Shown here: piece by piece, positions 47,811-60,377 of the stretch
How positions within the stretch are numbered: position 1 is the stretch's first letter
Layout: each line of letters starts with the position of its first letter
From: Siphonodentalium dalli
Lineage: Eukaryota > Mollusca > Scaphopoda > Gadilida > Siphonodentaliidae
NCBI GenBank assembly: GCA_032622095.1
Contig: CP136062.1
Span: 150,656,875 to 150,720,874 of the forward strand
DNA length: 64,000 bases
Direction: 5' to 3'
Position numbers and translations under genes: made by a program
Notes under the pieces: model-generated
Seen by the model: the letters and a program-made list of their open reading frames with translations, nothing else
The model's database searches: none
What the model was told of the DNA's origin: nothing

Positions 47811-49070
47811 GTATGGGAAGCCAAATTGACATTTAATAAATAAATGAGCTTAAGTACAATAAGGAATATATAATTGCGCTTAAGCGCAATAAGGGAAGGT
47901 CTAATTTCGCTTAAGCGCAATACGAAATATCTTATTGCGCTTAAAGGGATACTGTACCCAAAATGTTGTTGTTGGTTTCTATAGTCTCCGAGTCGGAGAA
48001 TAAGGTAACACTTTTTCCATTATTTGAAAGTCTGTTGAGTACGAAGTAGTGTTACGGATGGCAAATTTACCGGAATGCAAAAATACAAATTGTCGTTGTC
48101 GGGTAATTTTTGTACAGTTTTCAACCAAATGTATCAAATAAAAGTTATATTATATGCATACTAGTCCCATATACTCATATAAGTTATTGTATCGTCACTA
48201 GTGAGTGAGTGGCTTGAGTTTTCTCCCCGTATCATCATAATGTTTTAAACGATCGTGTGTGCGATCGGTTAAATTACCAATCCAGTATATCCTTCAATTA
48301 ATTTGATTACGTTTTGTACATGGAAATTCGCAATTAATTGACGCCATTTTATGGCTCCAGTCATAAATTCAATTTATATCAAATTATTAACTTTGATTTT
48401 AAGATAGCCTATTAACCTGAGCGTTTACAGAATACATCTTCGACTCAAATTACTTATGTTTCTATATATTATCGATATTAGATCGTTGTTATTACCGGGA
48501 ATTTATTGAAAATGGCGTACAGTACCCCTTTAAGCACAATAAGGAATATCTTATTGTGCTTAAGTGCAATAAGGAATATCTTATTGCGCTTAAAAGTGCA
48601 ATAAGGAATATCTAATTGCGCTTAAGCGCAATTAGTAATATTCTTATTCCGCTTAAGCACACTAAGGAATATTCTTATTGTGCTTAAGCGCAATAAGAGC
48701 TAATTGTGCTTAAGCGAAATTTAAAATCTTCCTTATTGCTTAAGCGCAATTAGCCACATTACATAAACTCCCTGTAATTCAAATCGTGTAGTCCATAGTG
48801 CGATGGGTGGAGTTTTTGGTGACTGTCCGCATGTATAGGCCTATTCGGATTCTACTATTTGCAGAGGGGTGATCTCATGAGGGAGATATTAATTAAGCTT
48901 AAGCAAAATAAGGAATCTCGAATTGCGCTTAAGCGCAACAAGGAATATCTTATTGTGTTTAAGCTTAATTAATATCTCCCTCATGAGATCACCCCTCTGC
49001 AATACAATTAGAGATTCCTTATTGCGCTTAAGCTCAATTATTTATTAAATGTTAATTTGGCTTCCCATAC
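47811..49070. mobile_element. Family G MITE expanded by an internal palindromic array
   Basis: Ends TATGGGAAGCCAAATTGACA and complement. Inside are about 15-20 copies of a roughly 31-bp unit, itself palindromic (ttgcgcttaagcgcaataag + gaatatctta), at 47850-47944, 48530-48740 and 48897-49040. Also contains a 60-bp-arm palindrome (gaggggtgatctcatgaggg, 48864-49001) and a TTAA-flanked insert. Confidence 0.85.
47945..48529. mobile_element. TTAA-flanked MITE, family L
   Basis: TTAA at 47941-47944 and 48530-48533. Ends AGGGATACTGTACCC and, inverted, AGGGGTACTGTACGC. 585 bp, no coding. The TTAA hit lies in the GCGCTTAAGCGC core of one array unit, and the flanks rejoin to a normal unit. Confidence 0.85.
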
Positions 49071-49387
49071 TAAAGGACTATTTTGGAGCCAAAACAAAAC
49101 GTTGTAGGAAATAAATTTGAACCACTGAAGGGGGTATTTTTTATTTAATTTTACATAATACCATTAATTAGTTTATGTAGTGAGTAGACATATTTGTCAA
49201 ATTCTATAGATGTCCCCAGTACTTATACCACTGCCCCTCCTGGGTCATATTCCAGTCATGTACCGTATATATGTGAGTTTTAATTTGCATGTGGTATACT
49301 ATTAGATCATTTCATGAATCTCGATCTACTCTGACAGAAAAGTGTATAACATCGAATACAGAGTGCAGCTAATACATTTCTTAGTTT

Positions 49388-49516
49388 AAATTTTCGAGTC
49401 ACCGATTATATTTTTTTTATACTGCCTTGATATACGGTTTTAAAAACAATATGATTAAAATGCTATATAATTCATCACCATTTGAAACGTTTCTCAGAAG
49501 ATGTCCATAGAGAAAT
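49388..49516. repeat. Dispersed repeat P, copy 2
   Basis: cgagtcaccgattatatttt ... ttcatcaccatttgaaacgt ... tcagaagatgtccatagag, as at 10984-11125. Confidence 0.6.
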
Positions 49517-49597
49517 AGAAAACAGCTGAAGTCATAGAAAGATTTCCCCGTTATGGCTCCCGAATGCAACATTAATCAAACTAAAAATGTATTTTTC

Positions 49598-49664
49598 AAT
49601 GGAAGTGGAAGGGGAATAACTCTATATCTTAAAATATAGAGTTAGTGCCCTTCCATTGAAACTA
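49598..49664. repeat. Short hairpin
   Basis: aatggaagtggaaggggaat-aactctatat faces atatagagttagtgcccttc-cattg with a 6-8-base loop. Confidence 0.75.
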
Positions 49665-49969
49665 ATGAAATTTGAGCATAGGACACAAGTCTGTATAATA
49701 TTTCCAAACTCTTAGCTACGATAACGTGATCGACATAGAAAACTCGTTTCAGATGCAATTCGGCCGACCGCTTTTAGTTAGATTAGGTCAACAATTTGAT
49801 ACTTCCTGTTCGTGATACACCCGCGAGATCTCTGCATTACTGGAATGTAAACCGGGTGACCCAATTGACCAATCACCAAACAGCATTTAGTGTATCGCGG
49901 ACAGGCTATGTAAATATTTCGTCGTAATCTAGATTCTGATTCTGTATAATCGGAATCACACCTCGAAGT

Positions 49970-50382
49970 TTAAAGGTACTCAATCCGATCAGACGGTCCG
50001 CATATCATCTATGTAATTGCAACAAAATAATGCTAACGACTGTCAACTATGATATCGAATTTGCCAAAAACGTATTATTTATCAACATTCTGTCCAACAA
50101 AATGTGGCCGTATTATCACTTATCACGAATTTTGGCCGTATTACCACTTGATTTTAGAGTTATCCATCTTTATTCGAAATTTTATCGGAGACCGCCCGTT
50201 TGACCACGTGTTTCTGGGTCACAAATTGTTGCACATCTCGAGAAATAACAAACCTCAAAAATCGATATCTGATCACTCTGAGCTTTGATGTGCGGATTTC
50301 TCGACTCGAATCAAATACTTTTTACCCTCGAAGCCAAAGAAATAGTAGTTTAGGAGCGTTCATTCGGATTGAGTACCTTTAA
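49970..50382. mobile_element. Family E, complete copy
   Basis: TTAA at both ends; inverted ends AAGGTACTCAATCCGA and its complement. Confidence 0.85.
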
Positions 50383-50545
50383 AGATGCATAATCCGAATA
50401 ACGCTCCCAAATTACTATTTCTTTGGCTTCGGGGGTAAAAAATATTTGATTCGAGTCGAGGAACCCACCTATCAAAGCTCTGAGTGATCAGATATCGATT
50501 TTTGAAGTTTGTTATTTCTCGAGATATGCAATTTAATGGAAATTC
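50379..50545. mobile_element. Family E, inverted right-end piece
   Basis: Complement of the last 165 bp of the family (aagatgcataatccgaataa ... ttgattcgagtcgaggaacc), sharing the TTAA at 50379-50382 with the preceding copy. Confidence 0.8.
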
Positions 50546-50681
50546 CGGATCATTTCCGATTTTATCATAAATCGTAGACACTTTTTGACGTTAGGTAGTT
50601 CATTTGAAACATAATTATCAGCCACTGACAACGGATAATGCGTGTATCAATAGAAAAATATATGTTTAATTAACCATAAAA

Positions 50682-50960
50682 TTGTCTCGCCTACAGAGCG
50701 GTTCGAAAAATACTATCCGCGACCAAGTGTGGGTACCCAACATAATTTCGGGTGTCAAAGTCGCAGATCGATCCTGCGATGAGATGTCACCAAACCGGAT
50801 TTGGGATGTCAAAGATGCGGATGATATACTTCGCATATTTTACTGTTTCTGCTTGAAAATATCCCCAATACCATTCGGACAGGCCGGCACATGGACCACC
50901 TTGAGGGTGAAGATGCATGTGCAAGGGCGAAAACTGGTATGTATCATATTAATAGTATAG
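50682..50960 (+). other. Open frame of uncertain status
   Basis: About 92 codons, then stop; a GTATGT donor-like site at 50939 follows gggcgaaaactg. Composition is less AT-rich than the surroundings (gtcaaagtcgcagatcgatc) but no motif is recognised. May be part of an exon or an old element. Confidence 0.2.
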
Positions 50961-50999
50961 GCTATGCAGTGTTATTCTAGGATAGATATTATAGGCCCG

Positions 51000-52665
51000 G
51001 AACTGTACAACGAATGAAAACAATAAATCAGTGTAAATCATGAGTTAACAGGGTTGTTAGAGGGTCCCTGTTGGGGTGTTCACCTAGAGTTTCTTGATGC
51101 ACCCCTTTCAGGAACTTCTATTAGAATAGTTATAAAATATAGTGTAATTTACATGTGTGCATAACGATCATGACAGCATATGCGTGTAAAGTGTATATTA
51201 CCAATACCAGTAAGTATGTTGTATATATAGTATGTATATACCCACAGGGTAAATCGATAACCAAGGGACGATTCTGGGCTCCTACGTGTAACTGCTAATT
51301 ACTTTGTGTCATTATTTTCAATGGTGTATTGGCAAGCGCATTGTGTATTGGTTACACCACTCATATCCTAATGCCAGCCACTCCAATCCCATGCACCAAA
51401 ACCCCACCCAACCAACGCGAAATTACGAACGAATACCCCAGTCTGACACCCCAACCAAAATACACGTGCGTCCATACATCGAGGGAAAACTGCATGCACA
51501 CACCCTATATCCCATCACAACAAACCTAACCCACAACACACACCCACCACATGTGCACGTGTACACGATTTCTGATCTATATTGTTTGCCTGTGCCACGA
51601 TCTTGCATGTATTTACATGTATGTATTGTGTATTAATATTTATACTGTGCCACACCGAACACGTCCGGCGATTGGAGAATAAATTATGAGTCTGATTTTG
51701 TTTATATGTGGTGTTCTAGCTTGGTAAGCCCGTGCTGACCACATGTGTTACTTAGACACAATAAAGAGGTGACAGGCCCATCGACATCCAGATGAGAAGG
51801 CACACAAGTGTGCCACAAATAATACATTGTGATCATATATGTATGGACGATTAGGGTTAAAAGAATCGTCACAATATTATCTGATGACTCTTGAAATTCA
51901 GACATTGTATAATTTGTAGCTATACGATATATGTGTATACATGTTTATTCGATAACATGATTCGGTTTCATTGTCGTGAAACGGTCTACTCGAGTGGGAA
52001 CGAGTCATCAAGTCTGTAAAATAATACGATAATAGCCAATCGCTGATACTTCCTGCATGTGGAGTCTATATACAAGCCCCAAGTATGTTAATACCAAACG
52101 AATATCCGGTTAGATGTATGCATACGAACGACAGCATTCACGCGCGTGTGATCAAGGCGTTATCATTCATTGATGCGCCTTCTTGGAATCGCAAATTTGA
52201 ATGCTGAGATGGATGTTCAATTAATATCAATTAAAATGTTGGCAGCGTGGAAGGCCTATACTAGGAACTATACTAGTGGATGGGTGTTCTCGAAAACTTG
52301 AGTGAGCAAAAGCAAAAACACTATTGAAAAAATTCGCAAAAATGTATTAAATGGTTTGATCAGGGAGAACTGACTGACAGCGGGTGGGTAAATACTCCTG
52401 CTTCGTGTGGACGAACACATACGTTGTTCGCTTTACGACGAGAAACGAACATATTCCCATAGCATATACGTGAAAATGACTTTTCCATTCAGTCCGGTTT
52501 GCCGATACCTTCCGAGTTGGCGATACCACGTACACGGGGGTGATACCGGTATATTATACATACGAATGGTCATAGACTCATATAGCGTATATATAATGTG
52601 TATTTCATGCCTCTTATGAAAGATGTCACTTTAATTTGTGTTCTATATAAATGCTATACCGGTAT
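51000..52665. other. No recognisable gene
   Basis: Contains a C/A-rich strand-biased stretch (51360-51560), a ccgatacc/ggtgataccggtat cluster near 52500-52560, and short frames of 60-110 codons without motifs. Confidence 0.4.
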
Positions 52666-52673
52666 ATGTATGA

Positions 52674-53015
52674 GACCCCCCCCCCCCCCCCCCAACTTTG
52701 GCCAAAATGTTCAACATTTGGAAATTTCACACAAACAATAGGTTAAAATGTTCTTGTAGTTTTGTAGTTTGATCTTCAAACAATTTATTAGGGGAGAATT
52801 TATTGTTTTTGGACCAATATTTGCATATTTTCCTACTTTTGGTCAAAATGTTAAACTGAAATGGCCATCAGTTGGAAATTTCCAACTCATGGAAAGCTTG
52901 TGTCCTGGTCCCTTCCCCGTGGGCCAGTCAAAAACTGCTAGTTAATTTAATAAAACAATATTTTCCTTCATTTGGTCAAAATTGTCATTGGAATTATCAT
53001 CAGTTGAAATATCGG
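52674..53015. mobile_element. Family H fragment, inverted
   Basis: A 17-18-base C-run, then the complement of the right part of 44176-45117 (ttgtagtttgatcttcaaac; gggccagtcaaaaactgcta). The far end is missing. Confidence 0.7.
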
Positions 53016-53477
53016 TTAACTTAATGACCGCTGGCAGTCATTAACTAAACATATTGGTTTATCATAAATTATATGCGAATCAAGTCGACTATATCGGTTA
53101 ACCGGATTGTTCAGTCATCAAGTGGTTTAATATGTTGTCAACTGAATGCTTGTTCACCAAATGTGTTGTCACACAGTCGGTCTCACATGTAGGCGTGACT
53201 CGGTATGTATGATGCAATGTTGGATTCCAATAACAAATTTAAAGTCTGAAGATGGATGATGACAGCCATGTTTATTTAAAATATCATTCGTTACATCGGC
53301 AGCTTTCGGTTTTCCGGTAACATGTATTAGATTCGAGTCGTCAAGAATCCGTCGTTATATTATGAAACAAAGAGGGATTTCAGACGCATCACAGGCGAAG
53401 AAGATTCGTTTGAATTGGACGGAGATTCGTCTGTGGTGCGTCTGACATGGATCTAATTCGTCGCAACTTTGACGCAT

Positions 53478-53690
53478 TTAAAGGTACTCAATCCGTAAAG
53501 AGGGTCCCCATCTCAACAGATTCCAACAACAACAATCCGATCAGAGGGTCCTATATTACTATGTCTTTGGCTTTGGGGGTAAAAAATATTTGATTCGAGT
53601 CGAGGAACCCATCAAACAAAGCTCAGAGTTATTAGATATTGATTTTTGAAATTTGTTAATTGCTCGAGATGAGTACTAATAACTGCCGTC
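53478..53690. mobile_element. Family E, internally deleted copy
   Basis: TTAA and aaggtactcaatccgtaaag, then a jump to the inverted right part (ggctttgggggtaaaaaata); ends in gttaattgctcgagatgag. Confidence 0.7.
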
Positions 53691-53971
53691 AATTTGGTAA
53701 CCTGCTCGAGATTTTACGCCAAAACTCTATTCAAACAGACAAGGATGGACAACTCTATAATCAAGTGGTTATAACAACGAAATTTTGACTGTCTTCTGGG
53801 CCAGAAAGAATTCCCGATAATGAAAAATAACCAAGCTGAAGAACCAGTAGTTGGTTCTTCGTATTTCAAACACAGTTGTAGAACCAGAATTACCTACAAT
53901 TACTGCTGTTTTTGGTTCTTGAGAATTGAAGAACCAAAAGTGGACAAACGGATTATTTACAACTAAACTTC

Positions 53972-54836
53972 AATCATCGTCGTCGTTTTCGTCGCCATTA
54001 TCATCGTCGTCATCGTAATCATTGTAAGCATCTTCATCGCCATCGCAATCGTCATTGTCAACGCCGTCGTCATCATCGCTGTCGTCATCGTAGTCATCAC
54101 CATTATCATCACCATGCATCTCTATATTCGTCGTAGTCACTGTCATCATCGTCGTCGTAGTCATTATCATCATCACTGTCATCATCGCTGTCGTCTTCGT
54201 CGTCATCATCATGATCAATATCGCTGTCGTCGTAGTTATCATAATAGCCGTTGCCATCATCGTTGTCCTCGTCGTAGTCATCAACATCATCGCTGTCGTA
54301 TTAGTCATCACCATCGCTGTAGTCGTCGTACTGTCGTAGTCATCGTCATCAGTGCTGTCATCGTCGAAGTCACCATCATCATCGCTGTCGTCGTCTAAGT
54401 CATCATTATCACTATCATCGTTGTCGTCGTACGTTCGTAGTCATCATCATAATCATCGAGGTTGTCGTCGTAGTCATCATCATCACCATCATCTCATCAT
54501 CGATGTTGTCGTCGTAGTCATACTCGCTGTTCGTTATCATCATTATCGCTGTAGTCGTCATAATCATCGTCGTCATAATCATCGTCGTCGTTGTCATCAT
54601 AATCATCTCCGCTATTGGCAGCATCATCCTAATTATTACCATCAGCGTCGTCGTGTAGTAATATGGTCAACATCATTATAATACCATCGATGTCGACATT
54701 GTCATCATCATTATCGTCGTCGTCGACTTCATCGACGTCATCTGTGTCAATTACGATCACCGTCGAAGTTGTCGTATATATAGTTGCTGTCGTCGTCACC
54801 ATCATCGCTATCATCTTCACCATCCGCACGCATTAA
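53972..54836. repeat. ATC/GTC trinucleotide array, left half
   Basis: Imperfect triplets atc, gtc and att/gta on the plus strand for 865 bp. Poly-His, poly-Thr or poly-Asp frames in all registers are products of the array, not genes. Confidence 0.92.
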
Positions 54837-54885
54837 AGCCGTCCTCCTTTTCGTCGTTATCGTCAACAACACCATCTATTTATTA

Positions 54886-55592
54886 CTTTGAAGACGACAG
54901 CAATGATGATGACCACGACCACGACATCAATGATGATGATGACCACGACGACGACAGCGATGCTAATGATGACCACGACAACGATGATGATGACTACGAC
55001 GACAGCGGCGATGATGATGACTACGATAGCGACAGCGATGATGGCGATTACTACGACGACTGCGATCATGATGATGATGACTACGACGACAGCGATGATG
55101 GTGATGACCACGACGACAGCGATGATAGTGATGACCACGACGACGACATCGATGATGATCATGATGATGACGACGAGTAACGACAGCGATTATGATGATG
55201 ACTACGACGACAGCGATGATGGTGATGACCACGACGACAGCGATGATAGTGATGACCACGACGACGACATCGATGATGATCATGATGATGACGACGAGTA
55301 ACGACAGCGATTATGATGATGACTACGATGATAAAGATGATGATGACTACGACGACAGCGATTATGATGATCACTACGACGATAATGATGATGATGATGA
55401 CTACGACGACAATGATGATGATGACAACGACGAAAGCGATGGTGATGACAACGATGACGACAGTGATGATTATGACAACGACGGCAGCGATGATGATGGT
55501 GATGACAATGTTGATGACTACAACGACGACAGCGATGATGATGATGATGACTATGACGACGATGATGATGACTACAATGACGATGATGATTG
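54886..55592. repeat. GAT/GAC trinucleotide array, right half
   Basis: The same triplets as the left half but on the opposite strand. Includes a 119-bp direct duplication (54 kb side 55065-55183 type text, tgatgatgactacgacgaca ... cgacgagtaacgacagcgat, repeated at about 55192-55310). Confidence 0.92.
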
Positions 55593-55949
55593 AATAGTTG
55601 TAAAAATTCCATTTGTCCAATTTTAGTTCTTCAGACGTACCTCTTGTTTTTCAATTCCAAAAACAGCAGTGATTGCAGCTGCCAAAATGAAGTAAATTAT
55701 GTGAGGAATTTAATCATATTTATTATATATATATTGGCATACTGATACTTCTGTTATCGATTTCGTAACTTTTTCAATCGATATTTCACACCATTATTTT
55801 AACAGTTCGAGAACTGTCACATCGACTTAGGAAACATTCATAATGATCGGTTTCCTACACATCTAAGTTTGTGACATTGCACATCGGTACCATAAAATGA
55901 TTGACTCGTTTGGTTTCGGAATTGTTCGATAGCTATAGAGAAGGGTTGA

Positions 55950-56005
55950 TTATATGATAATGATGACCACAACGATGATGATGACTACGACGACGGCGGC
56001 GATGA
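55950..56005. repeat. Short GAT/GAC tract
   Basis: gataatgatgaccacaacga then tgatgatgactacgacg: a detached 55-bp piece of the same repeat outside the inverted flanks. Confidence 0.7.
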
Positions 56006-56363
56006 TGATAGCTTAGATATGCATTTGATAGCTTAGATATGCACAGTGTATAAACCGTGCAAACATTAAATCGGAAGTTGTTTTCGAAAAGACGAAAAAT
56101 GCTATTTTTAGAACGTAAATGTGACAGAAATATCACAACAACACCACAAAATCCAGGTTTCAGACGGACACACGATTGCACCACATCTATAAACGTAATG
56201 ATATATTGTACATACACATTTGTCGATCGTAAGCGGGCTCCATATGAGCGAAAGACTCTGTTTAATTACTTTAATAGATAAAAACGGCCTTTGATCACTT
56301 CAGAAAATAATTTTCTCGCAAAAATTCCCTCTTCAAATGTCATTTTAACACATATACTCTAGT

Positions 56364-56873
56364 AGCTCATGGTGGTTTTGTATGCACTTGTGTGTCCAGA
56401 GGAAAACTCTTCATGAATCCATCACAGAATACAGCATATTTCCTCAACCCCCAAATACAGTTTTGTTACATGCGGAGTCGAATAAAAGTAGCTAAGTGTT
56501 AATCGGAATACCTTGTATGATTCATGCAGAGTATATAAGTTCAATGACGTGACATTTCGAAGACATAGTTATGTTTAAGTGGGTCGAAAGGAACATATCA
56601 TTACTGTACGATTCCTGTACAACGTCGCAACTGGTATTGTCGTCGTACACAACTAGGCGTACATAGACTGACGAGTGGGGTGTCCAAATAAATACTCTCT
56701 ACTTTCAAATTGTGAACACACTCGAGCCAAGGGCATGTTCATATATGTTACACACATAACGGCCTTTCCGTTGCAATATAGTGGTATTTCCGACAGATGC
56801 TGGATATTACTCAAGTAGCTCATGGTGGTTTTGTATGCACTTGTATGTCCAGAGCAAAACTCTTCATGAATCC
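56364..56873. repeat. Direct repeat pair, about 60 bp, 450 bp apart
   Basis: tagctcatggtggttttgta + tgcacttgtgtgtccagag ... actcttcatgaatcca at about 56361 and again at about 56815. The interval has no recognised gene. Confidence 0.75.
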
Positions 56874-57045
56874 ACTAATTGAAGCTACGCGAACAATATT
56901 TGGTTGGTGACACATTTCCCATTGAGGGCGAAATGGGTCAAATGGCCACGCCCCTTTTTGCGCGAAGTACTACCACCCGCCGTGACTATATCTCCAGAAC
57001 CGTTGGACATAGGGGGTCGTGTGACCACTCAAAATGTACGGAATG

Positions 57046-57357
57046 GCCACATTATGGGGAGTCAGTAATACATTTTCATATCCAAAAGTCAATGGTTTTT
57101 AAGATAATTGCCAAAAACCAAAACAAATCCATTTTTAAGAGCCCAATTTTGGGGTTCAGCACTTTTATCTCAAAGCTGAGCCCCCAATTTTATTGATCTA
57201 TATCCATCGGTACCACATATAGGTATAATTTCTGTACCATTATCGGATGGGATTGACCTTCAAGGAGCTCTTGACCCTGAAAATCCACATTATGGGGTGT
57301 CAGTAATACATTTTCATATCCATAAGTCAATGGTTTTTAAGATAATTGCCAAAAACC
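57046..57357. repeat. Direct repeat pair, 74 bp, 238 bp apart
   Basis: cacattatggggagtcagta + atacattttcatatccaaaa + gtcaatggtttttaagataa at 57046 and again at 57284 with two or three changes. Looks like a partial tandem duplication of an otherwise single-copy region. Confidence 0.8.
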
Positions 57358-60188
57358 GATTTCAGCATGTTACGCACCACAAGTATACAATACCACCAAG
57401 GCCACAGCATATGTATGACACTTTTTAAAGAACTATCCGAATTCTCTGATCGACTTAAGAGCACAATTGACCACACACAATGGTATTAGCTGGAAATTGC
57501 TGCTGATGATGTGTTGACCCCGACACACAACATGAGCTCTTCGCGACTGAACATGCCTTGGAAACTGGTGTGCTTTACCAAAAATCAGGTAACAATTGTG
57601 CTCTAATCAACAGAAATGTACAGATTGAAAAAAACAGGTTTTCAAAATTTGTTATCAACATTTAACAGCTGATCTGATTTAAGTGACCAAGCTATGAAAC
57701 ATGCTAAACACTTTTACTAAATGGAATGACCAGCTGTTTGCTTCATGCAGCAGCCACATGTTGCGATCCTAAAATGGGTATTGCATCTGGGCATAGTAAA
57801 AACATGTTGTAATCAGATGAGAGATGACCATATGTACCACTATATATTTCAGAAGTATTCAATTCTTCCAAAAGGACACCTCATCTCACAAACAGTTTTA
57901 GGAAATGATTGAATTAGTTTTGATTGGCCATGATAGTTGCAACACTTGCAGGTTGGAGAAGATGAGGGTCTATAATTTCACTAACATAATTCTTTATAAT
58001 AGCTAATAGCCCTCATAACTTGCCATTTTAAAGATATTTTCATTTTCAATACCACCCCAGGTTAAGGGGTCCTGCTAATTTTATATTATGGTGATGGGTA
58101 CTGCTGGATTGCTATGATGTTTGTAGGTCAAAGCGATTCTGTTAAGTACCGTCATTTTACCTACAGTTGGTTATTTTTACATTGTTTGGCTAATCCGAGC
58201 AATTTGTGCAAAAGTCAGTGTCTGTATGAAACATTCAAGAACATATATACTTCAAAATATTTAATGTGTACGCTGATGTTTGGTAAACAACAGGAATAGT
58301 CATCTCAATTATGGCCAGTTTGTAAAAACCAGCACCCATTATTGAAATATTTCACAATATACATGTTTTTTAATGTTTTCTACAGATAGTGGCTTATCCT
58401 CGATTTGTTCATATCGCTTTGCTCTACCTGAATATCATACCAAATTTATTAGCATCACCACTAAACTTGGGATGAATACTGCCAAATGAATATATTGTGA
58501 TATATAGGGCAGTGGAAAAATAATGGTTGAGGCTTTTCTAAATATAATTCTAGTAAAACCTACACAATACCGTCTTGGTCTGATAAGACTCAGAGTCATG
58601 TTTATTTAGGAGTATAGACATGAAGTCCACCAGTCTCATGAAAATTAAATGGGCTCTGCACTAGTAACATCTGGGCCCCTGGGACCCATTAATATTGACA
58701 AATGCAACACAAATAAAAAATACATAGTAACTTTCCTCAAACATAGATTATAACCTGACAATCATTGTGTTAGAATCAGTGTACATATGTATATGTAGGC
58801 ATGGCCATAGCATGTTTTTGAAATACTGCAGAGTGCAGACCATAAATTTCACTAGAATATACATGTAGTTACTGCATGTACATCACACACATAAGGCGAC
58901 TGACACACATACACGTACCTGCATGGTTCACAATATTTGACATGTAAAGCATATATATATCTCTCTCCTGTGCCTATAACATCAAACCAAACGGTTTACA
59001 GTACTTTTACTGACATTTTTGGAGTGGCACATATACATACATAAAATATAAAAGTCATTTTAAAGGGACGAAATGAAAAATAAATTTATGCAACTATAAT
59101 GGAGATCTATATTGCATTACAGCATCCAGAAATCTACAAAATCTACAACATCCACAAATCTACTAAATCTTCAAAAACATCTGACTATCATAGTCATTGG
59201 TAATGTGATCATTTTTCCATGATAAGTTGAAACATGAGGGAGGATTGCATAGCATGGCTACCCGCATAATGTAGATTTGTATGTATTTATATCTGCATAT
59301 CAACTGATGCTTGTATTTTTCTTCTAACTCACGCTGAGCGCACAACGCAACAGGATTGCATTCGGAATTTCAAACCCATAAAGCTAGACACTTTAGAATC
59401 AAGGTTGCCAAATAAATTTCCATGAACCTCACATGAACTCACTCAGTTGAACACAAGGAACGATTGTCAAGTTGGAAAATATTCTGTATTTATGGAAGCC
59501 CTATATTTTTAATGTGTGGATTTATTATAACTGGACATGTATTTGTTAGTTTTGACAGGACAATATATTTTAATATTACTGCAACTGCATCTTTCTTATG
59601 ACTTATTTTCTTACAAACTCCCAAATTTGAACCAGAAACAATTTAGGGCAAATATACATCTACGTGTACGTATACATACAGTCTATGTAAACATGCTGAT
59701 ACTGAGTCTATTGCATTCCCATCAACTTTTCATTTATGAACGGTTGTGGACTTCCCCCAAATTACGTCACACCGCACTAAATATAAATCTGAAATTAGTT
59801 GTGATTGACAGGCGTAAACATGGTCACGTGCCAGTGCCGTCATGGCCGCTTCAACCCTGTGAAGCCGATTCTAAGAATTGGAATTAATAGTTGCAGGGTT
59901 TGTGACTTTTCGTTCGGCGGTTGTTTTACTGACAATAAAGGGAAACAGCTAGCTTCCGGGATCCAAAATAATATGTACAATAACTAAGACAGATCTTCTT
60001 GAAATTATAAAAAATGTCAATTTATGTGGATCTCTTGGGCTCAGAACGAATTATTTTTTAGATTGGCCAGGCGATTTGTCGCCCATGTTGTCAAAAAATA
60101 ACACAAATCAACGGCCACGAATCAAAAATACATGAATGTCGGGACTATCTGCTAAAACAACTACAGAACTAAAAAAAAGTTAAATGAC
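57358..60188. other. No recognisable gene
   Basis: AT-rich intergenic or intronic sequence with CATG/ACATGT-rich patches (58860-58960). Frames up to 116 codons (59537-59887) lack motifs. The part after 59740 is richer in CG (attacgtcacaccgc; cacgtgccagtgccgtcatg), which may mark a promoter-like stretch. Confidence 0.4.
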
Positions 60189-60377
60189 ATGACAAAACGA
60201 TCTATCAGTTCCCCAGTACCGGCAGTAGTACCACCGCAGCCAAAACGAGCGAAGAGCAACACACTTCTACCACCAACCCCACCGAAACCCTCCCGACCTT
60301 ACACAGCCGTATTATTAGCTCCAAAGATTGGCCAGTTGTACCCTAATTACAGTTGCCTGCAATCCAAATTCCGGTGA
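60189..60377 (+). CDS. Small proline-rich open frame, possible exon
   Basis: 62 codons from ATG: Ser/Thr start, then PAVVPPQPKRAKSNTLLPPT with a PKRAK basic cluster resembling a nuclear localisation signal. The frame passes a GTGATT donor-like site before its stop, so it may be a first exon continuing elsewhere. No partner exon found; the family is not recognised. CpG-rich text upstream mildly supports it. Confidence 0.25.
   Translation: MTKRSISSPVPAVVPPQPKRAKSNTLLPPTPPKPSRPYTAVLLAPKIGQLYPNYSCLQSKFR

Larger units (their letters stand above)
53898..55677. mobile_element. Inverted-repeat element enclosing a trinucleotide array
   Basis: Left flank aattactgctgtttttggtt ... gtggacaaacggattattta-caactaaacttcaatc; right flank (55588-55677) is its complement with changes (gattgaatagttgtaaaaat ... 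aaaaacagcagtgattgcag). Arms of about 80 bp. Confidence 0.7.

Noticed and set aside
51304-51636. 110-codon Thr/Pro/His-rich plus-strand frame
   Set aside because: Low-complexity C/A-rich stretch, no domain, no splice or promoter context.
53970-55620. Long open frames rich in Asp, His, Thr, Ile or Val on both strands
   Set aside because: They are translations of the GAT/ATC array in different registers; every frame is open because the triplets lack stop codons.
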